Shown: piece after piece, positions 1 to 9,463 of the stretch | Numbering within the stretch: position 1 is the first letter of the stretch | How the letters are laid out: every line of letters starts with the position of its first letter | Source: Shewanella marinintestina | GTDB taxonomy: Bacteria; Pseudomonadota; Gammaproteobacteria; Enterobacterales; Shewanellaceae | Length of the DNA stretch: 64,000 nucleotides | Assembly: GCF_023283845.1 (NCBI RefSeq) | Contig: NZ_JAKILC010000015.1 | Span: 62,001-126,000, forward strand | Reading direction: 5' to 3' | Notes under the pieces: model-generated | The model's database searches: none | Told to the model about the DNA's origin: nothing | Seen by the model: only the letters and a program-made list of their open reading frames with translations | Translations under genes and position numbers: made by a program

Positions 1-639
1 CGCTCTCGCAGCTACTGCAAAGCGTTTGTTAAAGGGCATTGAATGGTTTTTAATCCCACTAGAAAGTTCAAACAATATTCTTAGGTTATTGGCGATGTAT
101 TCCTGAATATCAAAAGCCAAGATTGGCGAAATGCTGTGATGATTAGCAAGGGTCAAGTCGATAATATAACTCAGTTCTGATTGGAATTTATCGAAAGAAT
201 AAAGCTTAACGTTACCGCTTCTTATCCCCTCTGATTGTGCAATCACGGCATCGAGTAATTCATGGCCTAACACTCGTTTCAAGTAACTGATCTCAACGGC
301 TAAGTGATAGCCATCAAAAGAGGAAGGATATACTGCGATAATCTCCTGTGATGGAGGGATCACATACAAACTCTGGTTGAGTAGCTCGATGCCATTCACT
401 TTTAGCCGCTGTTTGTTCTTCGGCACGGTAAAACTAATAAAATCGGCATCACACTGACCGTGGAACATGATGGACTGCTCGAAGCCTAGACGGGAAATAT
501 AAAGGTTAGGAAAATGAACCATCTCACTTGAGAAGTGCATTTTCCCTGATGAAAGCTGACGTGCAAATTGATCTAGATGAGTAAATGATTTAACCAGTTC
601 TTCTATTTCGTTATGAACAATAACTACTCTCTCTAGCAT
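1..639 (-). CDS. AraC-family transcriptional regulator, N-terminal part (truncated by window edge)
   Basis: An open frame of 213 codons runs from an ATG at 639 off the left edge without a stop. The visible protein begins MLERVVIVHNEIEELV and looks like the ligand-sensing half of an AraC regulator. The last visible residues (KRFAVAARA) resemble the start of the AraC helix-turn-helix region, which would lie outside the window. It starts 10 bases after the stop of the diguanylate cyclase gene and probably shares its transcript. Family assignment rests on general layout and the short HTH beginning, so it is moderate. No target can be inferred. Confidence 0.55.
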   Translation of the reverse strand, partial: MLERVVIVHNEIEELVKSFTHLDQFARQLSSGKMHFSSEMVHFPNLYISRLGFEQSIMFHGQCDADFISFTVPKNKQRLKVNGIELLNQSLYVIPPSQEIIAVYPSSFDGYHLAVEISYLKRVLGHELLDAVIAQSEGIRSGNVKLYSFDKFQSELSYIIDLTLANHHSISPILAFDIQEYIANNLRILFELSSGIKNHSMPFNKRFAVAARA

Positions 640-649
640 AGCTTTGCTC

Positions 650-1531
650 TCACGGCTCAGTTGCGTAACTCGAAAAATGATAACTCGCCGAAACACCAAA
701 ATGCTCTTTTGCTCGATACATCGCTTTATCGGCCAAACTCAACTCTTGGGTACAATCAAATTGCTTAACCCTAAAAATGATTGCACCTATGCTTGCGCCA
801 ACCTCCAATAAAAGATCACCTACACAAAATGGCTGTCTAAGCACTTGCTCAACCTTGTGTACCATTTTTCGGCCGAGCTCTTCTGTGGCGATATTGGAAA
901 ACACTATCGAGAATTCATCACCACCAAGGCGAGATAAGCAATCTTGATTGCGGCAACAGCCCTGCAGCCGCTTTCCGACAATATAGAGCACCTCATCGCC
1001 GACGGCGTGACCATACTTGTCATTAATGCGTTTAAACCAATCAAGGTCGATATACAGCATGGCTAAGTGCTCATCTTTCTCTTTGGTTTTTTTGGCTGCA
1101 TTTTTTAAGTCACTATAAAAAATCCGTCGATTAGGTAAACCAGTCAAAGGATCTAGATTGGCACGCCTCCAAGCACTCTTTTCATACTCCTTACGTGCCG
1201 TAATATCTCTCGCAATAGCGATAAAATATTCCACACCTTGGTAAGTCGAAATTGAGACACTGTTCTCGACAGGGAAAATACTGCCGTCTAGCTTTTTATG
1301 GTAGGTTTCATACACGCTGTTGTGTTCATTTTTAATTCTTAATGCGACGTCTTTCCATTCATTTAAATCATGGATGTTAATATCGATATCAAAGATTTTA
1401 ATCCCATTAAAATCACCTGAAGAATATTGCAATCGGCGGTACGCTGAATAATTACAGCTTAAAATAGTTCCGCTATCCGGCTCTATAATGTAAATCGCGT
1501 CATTGGAATGTTTCACTAAGGTATCCAACAT
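650..1531 (-). CDS. PAS-GGDEF diguanylate cyclase
   Basis: This 293-residue protein should make the second messenger cyclic di-GMP from two GTP. A PAS sensor domain occupies about residues 5-113, followed by a GGDEF domain at about 125-285. The metal/GTP motif DLDWFKRINDKYGH starts at residue 162, and the active-site loop is an intact GGDEF at 203-207. An RxxD product-inhibition site (RNQD, 194-197) sits exactly five residues before GGDEF, so feedback inhibition is expected. No membrane segment or signal peptide is visible, so it is cytoplasmic with an unknown PAS ligand. It lies directly upstream of the AraC-type gene on the same strand. Identity is firm; the signal sensed is unknown. Confidence 0.93.
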   Translation of the reverse strand: MLDTLVKHSNDAIYIIEPDSGTILSCNYSAYRRLQYSSGDFNGIKIFDIDINIHDLNEWKDVALRIKNEHNSVYETYHKKLDGSIFPVENSVSISTYQGVEYFIAIARDITARKEYEKSAWRRANLDPLTGLPNRRIFYSDLKNAAKKTKEKDEHLAMLYIDLDWFKRINDKYGHAVGDEVLYIVGKRLQGCCRNQDCLSRLGGDEFSIVFSNIATEELGRKMVHKVEQVLRQPFCVGDLLLEVGASIGAIIFRVKQFDCTQELSLADKAMYRAKEHFGVSASYHFSSYATEP

Positions 1532-1973
1532 ATCAAACTACCTTCATAGCCTGTAAAATCAACAACATAAGACTAGCAATGGATAATATTGAAATCCTTG
1601 AACTTAAAAGCTGCCAGACTTTTAAGTAATATCTATATCTCACTCTCAATTTGAAGCTTCATTGCTCAAAAATAATTAATCTAAAATTCTAACCTAAGAT
1701 TTAACATCCTCTTTTTAATAATGTTCCTTACGCAGCTACGTGTATAAAAACAAAGTTACCCATATCTGTTAACTTTTGAAACCCAACCGCCGAATATTTG
1801 CGTAAAGCGTATAAAGCGCTCACAAAACAAACTAACTTGCTAAAGCTTGTTATATTCGTAACACAATCATGAAGTCTTATTCGTTTAGCGCTCTTTGCGA
1901 ATTTCTTTAGTCGCTATACTCAATTTAAAATCATTCATATACTGAATAATGTGGTTTAATTTTGGGATAATTT
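1532..1973. other. Divergent intergenic region, no gene seen
   Basis: This 442-base AT-rich stretch separates the cyclase gene (leftward) from the SRAP gene (rightward) and must hold both promoters. I see no open frame worth calling, no tRNA and no clear terminator. I looked for a LexA-type box (CTGT-N8-ACAG) ahead of the SRAP gene and saw none. Confidence 0.5.
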
Positions 1974-2672
1974 ATGTGCGGTCGGCTAAACATCATTGAT
2001 GACATGTTTGTACAAGCATTGATGGAAGATTTGCGGATTAAAAACCAGCAAGAGATGCTGTTTGGGCGCTTTAAAATGCCAACTAATGACATCAGTATTG
2101 TGCGCGAAATTGATGGCGAGCGTAGGTTACAAACGGCGACCTGGTGGTTACTACTTGAAACAGCTTACGAAGGCTTTAAGCCTAGCCGTTATACCTCATT
2201 TAACACCCGGTTCGATAAACTAAACACACCCAATAGCGCTGGTTTTACGGCCTTTAGAGAGAATCGTTGCTTAGTGCTAGCCAGTGGTTTTGGTGAAACA
2301 GAAAAGCAGGGAAAAGACACTTACTATCATGACTTTATTGCCGAAAATTCAGCAATGGTATTTGGCGGGTTATATCGAGACTGGCTGCATCCTAAAACGG
2401 GGGAAATCACCACATCTTGCTCCATTATCACTAACCCACCGCATCCCGATTTAATGCCATACCACAGTAAAGCGAGTCCGATGATTTTGCCACAAAATGA
2501 TGACGTGTTCGATGCCTGGTTAAACCCAGCAAACCAGCAAGTAGAGATGTTTGATGACTTACTTAAACCTGCTCTTAGGCATGATTTTACGGTACAGCAA
2601 ATAAACAAGCCGAGCCAGTATCAACCTATTGGTCAAACTGCTCGGCTTATTCCTAACGACTACTCTAGCTAA
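1974..2672 (+). CDS. SRAP-family abasic-site DNA-protein crosslinking protein (YedK/HMCES type)
   Basis: SRAP proteins bind abasic sites in single-stranded DNA and form a thiazolidine crosslink through their N-terminal cysteine, shielding the lesion. The protein starts MCGR, giving the obligatory Cys2 after Met removal, which also fixes the start codon. The other catalytic positions known from E. coli YedK are visible: Asn77 in the FNTR motif, Glu108 in GFGE and His164 in MPYH. Its 232 residues are typical for the family. It stands alone between oppositely oriented genes, with 16 bases to the convergent kinase gene. No SOS box was seen upstream. Confidence 0.92.
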   Translation: MCGRLNIIDDMFVQALMEDLRIKNQQEMLFGRFKMPTNDISIVREIDGERRLQTATWWLLLETAYEGFKPSRYTSFNTRFDKLNTPNSAGFTAFRENRCLVLASGFGETEKQGKDTYYHDFIAENSAMVFGGLYRDWLHPKTGEITTSCSIITNPPHPDLMPYHSKASPMILPQNDDVFDAWLNPANQQVEMFDDLLKPALRHDFTVQQINKPSQYQPIGQTARLIPNDYSS

Positions 2673-2688
2673 TCGTTAGCTGAAAGAC

Positions 2689-3756
2689 TTAGTTTAGGTA
2701 AGCGCTTAATGTGTCTTGCTGATTTAGTAAACTTTGATACATAGTAAACTGGTTTGCAGCCCGCTCTAGGTTATGGCCTTGATGGTGAATTTGGAAATAC
2801 ACATCGCCATTTAGATGATCGGTTAGGAACCGTACGCCAATCATTAAACACATCACTCTGGCACCTAACCACAAGCTCTTGCGCTCATCATCATTAAGCA
2901 CATCACCCAGCTCACTTAAGTACCCTTTACAGATAGCGCCAAATATAGACTCGCGTACCTGCACTTTATCAAGCGCTGTAGAGTCCTCTTCTTCTGGGCT
3001 GCAAAAAGTACGAACCATGTCACCAAAGTCATACATTAAATAGCCTTTCATGCAGGTATCTAAGTCGATAATAGCTAAGCTCGACATGTCACGCTTATCA
3101 AAAAGCATGTTGTTGATTTTGGTGTCGTTATGACAAATTCTATGCGGAAGTTTAGTTTCTACCGCAGCTAACTCTTGCAGTAAATCTTGCTGCGATAATA
3201 CAAAATCAACCCAGTCACGGCACTGATTGACTCGACCATGACTGTCTGTCTGAACCGCTTGCTCAAGCAGCTCAATACGCCCTGGAAGGTGATGAAAGTT
3301 AGGGATCACATCTTCTATCGTGTCTGCATCAAGCTCTGTTAACGCGGCAGAGAAATGACCAAAAGCTTTTGCTGCCATTTCGGCATCCGCTTCACAGCCG
3401 ACAACATCAATACTGTGGCTATGTGGTAAATAATTGATACCGCGCCAAAAACCGTGTTCGCCTAAATCAACGAATAGATCTTTGTTTGTTGTGACTTCAG
3501 GTGACACGACTTGCAAACCGTATTGGCCTGACGCCACTTTAGCATGCAAATGTTGGCTGATTTTGTCAGCGTTATACACTAAAGCTGTTGGTGTTTTAAA
3601 TACCTCAGTATTTATTTTCTGCAGCACAAAATCGCTATCAGGGCCGCGCACTAAAAACGTATAGTTAATATGGCCATTTCCCAAAGGGGATATTTTGGCG
3701 TCATCTGCTGCAACACCAAAATGCGACAAAACATTTTGTCTTATAAAATCTATCAC
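2689..3756 (-). CDS. Aminoglycoside-phosphotransferase-fold sugar kinase (NahK-like)
   Basis: This 355-residue protein belongs to the APH/choline kinase fold. The catalytic loop HNDTKINN is at 209-216 (Asp211 catalytic) and the metal-binding DFGD at 243-246. The HNDTK variant is typical of N-acetylhexosamine 1-kinase (NahK)-like proteins rather than antibiotic kinases. It starts with GTG, preceded by a GGAG ribosome site six bases away. The neighbouring upstream gene on the same strand encodes a sugar-1-phosphate nucleotidyltransferase, so the pair probably phosphorylates an amino sugar at C1 and then activates it, parallel to AmgK/MurU in cell-wall recycling. The true sugar is not shown by the sequence. 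Confidence 0.8.
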   Translation of the reverse strand: MIDFIRQNVLSHFGVAADDAKISPLGNGHINYTFLVRGPDSDFVLQKINTEVFKTPTALVYNADKISQHLHAKVASGQYGLQVVSPEVTTNKDLFVDLGEHGFWRGINYLPHSHSIDVVGCEADAEMAAKAFGHFSAALTELDADTIEDVIPNFHHLPGRIELLEQAVQTDSHGRVNQCRDWVDFVLSQQDLLQELAAVETKLPHRICHNDTKINNMLFDKRDMSSLAIIDLDTCMKGYLMYDFGDMVRTFCSPEEEDSTALDKVQVRESIFGAICKGYLSELGDVLNDDERKSLWLGARVMCLMIGVRFLTDHLNGDVYFQIHHQGHNLERAANQFTMYQSLLNQQDTLSAYLN

Positions 3757-3871
3757 CCAACACTCCAGTTATTTTCTGTATCACTTCTGCTATCTGGGCT
3801 TTTTCCAGACTTTCCCTGCAAAGGCTTTATTAAAAATGGTTTTATTTTAATTGTGTAAGCTACCTCTAGGG

Positions 3872-4777
3872 CTAAATTGCCGTTAGAGTTTCCTGTAGCT
3901 TTGATCTCACCCACTGTACATCTTCAGGGTAAGTCACCCCATACCAAGACTCTTGCGCCACACTGACGTTAACGCCCCAATCAGATGTACTTTGGAGCTC
4001 TGCATCGATCCGTGCTTGCACCACGTTAGGCAAATAGCATTCAGTTTTTGGCTGCTTGCCATGCTGCTTTAAAAATTCACTAAACTGCTGTTCTATCACA
4101 CCAAAAATGTCAGGTTTAAATCCCCAACAAGTCATAGAAACCACAGCATCATCGGTCAGAGCAAACTGTTGCTCGTTAAGCGTACCGGTAAGCTCTGCGC
4201 CATCTTTGCGGATATCTAACCATTCAGCGACATCGATAAGCTTACCGTTTTCAACCTGGCATAGACCACGGTTAACGCCGCCATTATCTGATAAGGTCAA
4301 CCCAATTGGGTATCCGACCATCATCCAGTTGTCATCAGCTGTTGATAATCCTTCGGCTAATAAGCTAAACGCACTGTCGCCATAAAAATCATCGGCATTA
4401 ATCACTGCCATAGGCCCATCTACATGGGCTCTAGCGCTCCAAAGTGCATGCGCTGTCCCCCAAGGCTTTTGGCGTTGTGCGATATCTGCAAAAGCTTGTG
4501 CTTCTAAAGGCAGATCATCAATCGACTGCAAGCAATATACGCAGCTAAAATCATCGCTTAACTTACCTGCTAGCGCTTGGTCTAGCATAGGCGCTAATTC
4601 TGGCCTAATCACCAAAACCGCTTTGGTAAACCCAGCTTTGTACGCACTCTTTAATGAGAGTTCCAACATCGTTTCGCCATTAGGTCCAAGTTCTGCCAGC
4701 TGTTTATCACCGCCAAATCGGCTACCTAAACCTGCCGCAAGGATCACTAAGGTCAATTGTTGTGCGTTGTTACTCAT
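3872..4777 (-). CDS. Sugar-phosphate nucleotidyltransferase
   Basis: The protein carries the nucleotidyltransferase signature LAAGLGSRFGGDK near its N-terminus, with a conserved NADDF metal/nucleotide motif further on, as in the NTP_transferase family that joins NTP and sugar-1-phosphate to give NDP-sugar. I prefer the ATG at 4777 (MSNNAQQL) because the purine-rich GAAAG lies five bases ahead; an in-frame ATG at 4789 adds four residues but has its GAGAG directly abutting. It is transcribed just before the NahK-like kinase (116 bases between), and the two probably form a salvage pathway. Substrate and nucleotide are not determined. Confidence 0.82.
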   Translation of the reverse strand: MSNNAQQLTLVILAAGLGSRFGGDKQLAELGPNGETMLELSLKSAYKAGFTKAVLVIRPELAPMLDQALAGKLSDDFSCVYCLQSIDDLPLEAQAFADIAQRQKPWGTAHALWSARAHVDGPMAVINADDFYGDSAFSLLAEGLSTADDNWMMVGYPIGLTLSDNGGVNRGLCQVENGKLIDVAEWLDIRKDGAELTGTLNEQQFALTDDAVVSMTCWGFKPDIFGVIEQQFSEFLKQHGKQPKTECYLPNVVQARIDAELQSTSDWGVNVSVAQESWYGVTYPEDVQWVRSKLQETLTAI

Positions 4778-4900
4778 GAAGTCTTTCATCTCTCAAACAG
4801 ATGCAATTTAGCATCACAATAAGGCGACGCAGTTTAAAGATACTACAAAGCAATATCCAGCGATAATAGCCATATAACAATAATGCTTGGGCGCATTTGC

Positions 4901-6004
4901 TTATAAATAACGCCTAAACTCTGCCACTTTACCAAGCGCAGCCTGACTCCCTTTCAAGCTGAAGTTGTAGCCACAGACACTAACGTTACCGCGTCTTGCC
5001 ATATCAATAATAATCGCTTCGGTATCTAATGGTGAGAATCGTGCTTCTGTAGCGCTATCAGCCAATAAATCAACCACCATTGGACGATACTCAGTGCCAT
5101 TGTTAAACCTTAAGCCTGAACAGGTTTTATCACCTTTGGCCGTGGCGAGGGACCAAAGTTGTTCTGCCGCCCCCGTTTCTCCTAACCAGCGCATAATCAG
5201 CACTTCATCTTCTAATACTAAGCTAAAGCCGTCTGGCATAGCAGTAAGCACTCGAGTCGCTTGCGGCTTGGTTGCGGGTTCAGTTTGTATTTGTTCTGCG
5301 CTTTCATCGTCAGGCGTACTTTCAGGGATGAGCGACCAAATGCTTGTAACTAGCATAACAACCACAAGACTGGCTGCGGTGATCAATAATGGCTTTTTAT
5401 TGGTCAGCAAAACCTTTTGCAATTGGCTTGCATCAAATGCATTGCGATCTCGCACTCGGCGCTGATCAATACTGGTATCTCTCGTCTGTTCGCTTTGTTC
5501 GCTGCGATGAATTGGCTCTGGATTGTCACTAAGGTTTGCAGCAACATCTTCACCGCCCAATGTAGGCTCAACACGCACTCGATGATTAGCTTTTGCCGTT
5601 GCTGGCTGAACACTACGCATATCCACTGGGCCAGAGTAACCTTGTACGTAGTTAACGCTGGTTACTGCGGGCAGTATGGCCAAATAACCAACAGCGAGAG
5701 CCGCAACTAGCACAAATGTTAATAACAACATCACGCTATGGATATGCACTAAAGTAACCAACACCAATAAAAACGGCAGTAATGTTAGCGCCAATAGTTG
5801 CGGCCCTTTGCCGCTATCTCGCAATCTACGCAATGTGGTTAATGCTAATACTGGCGCCAATAAAAGGGCGACAAAATACAAAGCAGCAGTCGGGCCGACC
5901 AAGGCTACAGATAACAATAAAGCTAAATAAGTCAGACCACTAATTGAAGCGAAACGCTTACTATTGTCTAACCCTACGAGGCATAAAAACGATTTCAACT
6001 GCAT
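4901..6004 (-). CDS. DUF805-like multi-spanning membrane protein with C-terminal extension
   Basis: The first 130 residues hold about four hydrophobic segments and a charged RRLRDSGKG turn resembling the DUF805 motif. A polar linker, a further membrane helix (LLITAASLVVVMLVTSIW) and a soluble C-terminal domain with two cysteines follow. I start at the ATG at 6004 (MQLKSFLC), which gives 367 residues; an upstream ATG at 6097 adds 31 residues of arginine-rich, non-membrane sequence and looks spurious. The function is unknown. The DUF805 match is by eye and only moderate. Confidence 0.6.
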   Translation of the reverse strand: MQLKSFLCLVGLDNSKRFASISGLTYLALLLSVALVGPTAALYFVALLLAPVLALTTLRRLRDSGKGPQLLALTLLPFLLVLVTLVHIHSVMLLLTFVLVAALAVGYLAILPAVTSVNYVQGYSGPVDMRSVQPATAKANHRVRVEPTLGGEDVAANLSDNPEPIHRSEQSEQTRDTSIDQRRVRDRNAFDASQLQKVLLTNKKPLLITAASLVVVMLVTSIWSLIPESTPDDESAEQIQTEPATKPQATRVLTAMPDGFSLVLEDEVLIMRWLGETGAAEQLWSLATAKGDKTCSGLRFNNGTEYRPMVVDLLADSATEARFSPLDTEAIIIDMARRGNVSVCGYNFSLKGSQAALGKVAEFRRYL

Positions 6005-6338
6005 ATATTTATCAACCTTAATTAACATCCGATAACTCGGCAGCCTCAATTTTAGAGTGACTGCACACCCGAATTTCATGCTCAGGCGAAAGCACAAAAC
6101 GAAACAAGTAGCCTACCGAATTTAGCCGCATCTGTCAGTGTTTTCGGGCTATTTATCGCAGTTGATATTAGCGGTAACGCTTGCTTTAACGAATACAACA
6201 ACGCAATTAGCCTACTAATTAATGCATCTGTGACTAGCACAAATATCACCCTAGGCTGTATAATGGCTCGCTTAATCTTTTACCCGCACAATTTGGGCTA
6301 TCGCTCCAATTGAGTGCACACATCGGATATAGCAGCTA
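6005..6338. other. Intergenic region upstream of gmk
   Basis: This 334-base gap lies between the leftward membrane protein gene and gmk. It carries a consensus -10 element for gmk (listed separately). I see no RNA gene or convincing small open frame. Confidence 0.5.
6237..6264 (+). promoter_or_regulatory. Candidate sigma-70 promoter of gmk-rpoZ-spoT
   Basis: A perfect TATAAT lies at 6259-6264, about 75 bases before the gmk start. The -35 region (GCACAA at 6237-6242, spacer 16) is poor, so activity may depend on other factors. Prediction from motif only. Confidence 0.45.
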
Positions 6339-6962
6339 ATGACCGCTCGCGGAAACCTATTTATCGTCTCGGCGCCAAGTGGCGCAGGTAAATCATCGCT
6401 TATTTCAGCCCTATTAAGGGATCAACCTGTAGATATGCAAGTTTCAGTTTCGCACACCACCAGACAACCGCGTCCAGGTGAAGAGAATGGTCAACATTAT
6501 CATTTCGTTTCTCAAGATGAGTTCAAAAGCTTAATCGCTGATAACGCATTTTTTGAATGGGCTGAAGTATTCGGTAACTATTATGGCACTTCTCGTGTCA
6601 CGATTGAGCAAACGCTAGAGAAAGGTATCGATGTATTTTTAGATATCGACTGGCAAGGCGCGCAGCAAGTTAAAGAACTAATGCCTGAATCTATTGGTGT
6701 TTTTATCTTACCGCCATCAAAAGCTGAACTAGAACGCCGCCTAACAGGCCGCGGACAAGACAGCGAAGAAGTGATTGCAGGCCGCATGGCTCAAGCAGTT
6801 TCAGAAATGTCACACTACAATGAATATGACTTCGTAATAGTGAATGATGATTTCGATAAAGCATTGGCTGATCTTTTAGCGATCATTCGCAGTCAAAGAT
6901 TAACCTCTGCTAGCCAAATTCATACGCAGAATGGTATGATTAAAGATCTGTTGGCAGGCTAA
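6339..6962 (+). CDS. gmk: Guanylate kinase
   Basis: Guanylate kinase phosphorylates GMP/dGMP to GDP/dGDP with ATP. The Walker A loop [10 protein letters not shown] is at residues 11-20, and the GMP-binding segment [12 protein letters not shown] follows. The 207-residue length equals the bacterial norm. It heads the run gmk-rpoZ-spoT-(ridA)-trmH, the same order as in E. coli, placing GTP/GDP supply beside ppGpp metabolism. A candidate promoter lies about 75 bases upstream and rpoZ follows after 61 bases. Confidence 0.97.
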
Positions 6963-7023
6963 CTGTCTTCATGTACAATTTTGCGTCATTTTTTCAATCG
7001 ATAAAACACTGGAGTTTCCAAAC

Positions 7024-7305
7024 ATGGCTCGCGTAACTGTAGAAGATGCCGTAAACCAAATCGGCAACCGTTTTGATATGATTCTGGTTGCAGCGCGTCG
7101 TGCTCGCCAAATCGCTGTTCAGGGTAAAGACCCTATGGTTGAAGAAGAGAACGACAAGCCAACGGTTATCGCCCTGCGCGAAATCGAGCTAGGTTTAGTC
7201 ACAGCTGATACTTTGGATGCTGATGAGCGCCAAACAGTTCGTGAACGTGAAGCAGCTGAAATTGCTGCTGTTGCTGCCATCGCTGAAGGCCGCAACGCTA
7301 TATAA
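7024..7305 (+). CDS. rpoZ: RNA polymerase omega subunit
   Basis: The 93-residue protein starts [19 protein letters not shown], the conserved beginning of omega, which helps beta-prime assembly and forms part of a ppGpp binding site on RNA polymerase. A CTGGAG ribosome site lies nine bases before the ATG. It is followed 13 bases later by spoT, so its product and the ppGpp enzyme are co-expressed, as in E. coli. Confidence 0.97.
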
Positions 7306-7318
7306 GGAGTAGAGTCAC

Positions 7319-9424
7319 TTGTATCTGTTTGAAGGTCTCAAGGAGTCTGCTTCAGGTTATTTAGAACCTGAGCAGGTAGAATTACTCAAGCAGGCCTATC
7401 AGGTGGCGCGCGATGCCCATGAAGGTCAGATGCGCACGAGTGGCGAACCTTATATTACCCATCCGGTTGCGGTCGCCCGCATCCTGGCCGATATGCGTCT
7501 CGATCATGAGACGCTTATGGCCGCTCTCTTGCACGACACTATCGAAGACACCCCTGTAACCAAAGAAGAACTAGCTGAACTATTCAGCGAGTCAATTGCT
7601 GAATTGGTTGAAGGCGTTTCTAAGCTAGATAAGCTAAAATTCCGCGACAAGAAAGAAGCCCAAGCTGAAAACTTCCGCAAAATGATGATGGCGATGACCC
7701 AAGATATTCGTGTCATCCTAATCAAGCTTGCCGATAGAACCCACAATATGCGCACTTTAGGTGCTCTGCGCCCTGATAAGCGTCGCCGTATTGCCCGTGA
7801 AACCCTCGAAATTTACGCACCAATCGCCAACCGTCTTGGTATTCACAATATTAAGAGCGAGTTAGAAGAACTAGGCTTCCAAGCCTACTATCCGATGCGA
7901 CATCGCGTACTTAAAGAGGTGGTTAAATCCGCTCGTGGCAATCGTAAAGAAATTATCCAAAGTATCGAAGCCGCTATTACCACACGCCTTGAAGATACTG
8001 GCCTAGAAGGCACGGTTAAAGGACGTGAGAAGAACCTTTATTCCATCTATAACAAGATGTGTAATAAAGAGTTGCAATTCCAAGAAGTCATGGATATCTA
8101 TGCCTTCCGAGTCATCGTTGACTCTATCGATACCTGTTACCGCGTTATGGGTGCCATGCATGGCCTTTATAAGCCGCATCCAGGTCGCTTTAAAGATTAT
8201 ATTGCTATCCCTAAAGCTAACGGCTATCAGTCACTGCATACTTCACTTTTTGGCCCTCACGGTGTACCTGTGGAGATCCAAATTCGTACTGAAGATATGG
8301 ACCAAATGGCTGATAAAGGGGTCGCGGCTCACTGGCTGTACAAGAAAGGCAGCTCAGCAGAGCAAGGCACGACAACCCAAGTTCGTGCCCGTAAGTGGAT
8401 GCAAAGCTTGCTGGAACTGCAGCAAAGCGCCAGCACCTCTTTTGAATTTGTTGAAAACTTTAAGACTGAACTCTTCCCTGAAGAGATCTATGTGTTTACC
8501 CCTGAAGGCCGTATTTTAGAGCTACCAGTGGGCGCAACACCTGTCGACTTTGCTTACGAAGTCCACACTGACGTGGGTAACACCTGCGTCGGCGCTAAAG
8601 TTAACCGTCAAGCATATCCATTAAGTCAGCCACTTATCTCCGGTCAAACCGTTGAGATTATTACCGCTAACGGCGCACGCCCGAATGCAGCATGGCTTAA
8701 CTTTGTGGTTACTGGTAAAGCGCGCGCTAAAATCCGCCAGTTGCTTAAGAGCTTGAAAGAAGACGATGCCATTTTATTAGGTAAGCGCCTACTTAATCAC
8801 GCTCTAGGTGAGACTAAGCTCGATAGCATGTCACCTGAACAGATTGAAAAAGTCGTTAAAGATACCAAGCACGACACCTTGGATGCACTGCTTGCTGATA
8901 TTGGCTTAGGCAACGCGATGAGTATTGTTATTGCTCAGCGTCTGCGTGGCGATCAAGTTGATGCCGAAGAGCATAAAGAAGATCACACCATGCCTATTCG
9001 TGGTGCCGACGGCATGTTGGTCACCTTTGCTAATTGCTGTCGCCCAATTCCTGGTGACGCAGTAATTGCCCACGTTAGCCCAGGTAAAGGCCTTGTGGTT
9101 CACATGGAAAGCTGCGCAAATATTCGTGGTTATCAGGGTGAGCCAGACAAGTATATTCCTGTTCAATGGGATAGCGCTGACGGTGTTGAATACCAAGCTA
9201 ACTTGCGAGTTGAAATCGTTAACCACCAAGGTGCGTTAGCGAAGATTACTTCAATTGTCGCGGCTGAAGGTTCGAATATTCATAACTTAACCACAGAAGA
9301 ACGCGATGGACGAGTATTCCTCATTAATCTGCGTATTTCTGTGCGTGACCGTATTCATTTAGCTAACGTAATGCGTCGTATTAGGGTATTACCTGAAGTA
9401 TTACGTACATCTAGGAATCGTTAA
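7319..9424 (+). CDS. spoT: Bifunctional (p)ppGpp synthetase/hydrolase SpoT
   Basis: SpoT makes and degrades the alarmone (p)ppGpp. The 701-residue protein has an HD hydrolase domain (His48, His72-Asp73 in LLHDTIEDT), a synthetase domain around 240-350 (FKDYIAIPKANGYQSLHT), a TGS domain near 385-445 and a C-terminal ACT domain at about 625-700. The start is a TTG at 7319; an AAGGAG lies nine bases before it and the resulting N-terminus MYLFEGL matches the SpoT family. Because the HD motif is intact it is SpoT-type rather than RelA-type. It sits 13 bases after rpoZ. Confidence 0.97.
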   Translation: MYLFEGLKESASGYLEPEQVELLKQAYQVARDAHEGQMRTSGEPYITHPVAVARILADMRLDHETLMAALLHDTIEDTPVTKEELAELFSESIAELVEGVSKLDKLKFRDKKEAQAENFRKMMMAMTQDIRVILIKLADRTHNMRTLGALRPDKRRRIARETLEIYAPIANRLGIHNIKSELEELGFQAYYPMRHRVLKEVVKSARGNRKEIIQSIEAAITTRLEDTGLEGTVKGREKNLYSIYNKMCNKELQFQEVMDIYAFRVIVDSIDTCYRVMGAMHGLYKPHPGRFKDYIAIPKANGYQSLHTSLFGPHGVPVEIQIRTEDMDQMADKGVAAHWLYKKGSSAEQGTTTQVRARKWMQSLLELQQSASTSFEFVENFKTELFPEEIYVFTPEGRILELPVGATPVDFAYEVHTDVGNTCVGAKVNRQAYPLSQPLISGQTVEIITANGARPNAAWLNFVVTGKARAKIRQLLKSLKEDDAILLGKRLLNHALGETKLDSMSPEQIEKVVKDTKHDTLDALLADIGLGNAMSIVIAQRLRGDQVDAEEHKEDHTMPIRGADGMLVTFANCCRPIPGDAVIAHVSPGKGLVVHMESCANIRGYQGEPDKYIPVQWDSADGVEYQANLRVEIVNHQGALAKITSIVAAEGSNIHNLTTEERDGRVFLINLRISVRDRIHLANVMRRIRVLPEVLRTSRNR

Positions 9425-9463
9425 CAAACTCAATATTGCACTCAGTAAAAACAAGGACAGATC

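Noticed and set aside
1532..1973. SOS box before the SRAP gene
   Set aside because: No CTGT-N8-ACAG arrangement found.
6005..6097. N-terminal extension of the DUF805-like protein
   Set aside because: Arginine-rich and unlike a membrane protein start; ATG at 6004 precedes the first helix.
8025..8519. 164-codon plus-strand frame inside spoT
   Set aside because: Overlaps the conserved synthetase domain in another frame; no start signal.
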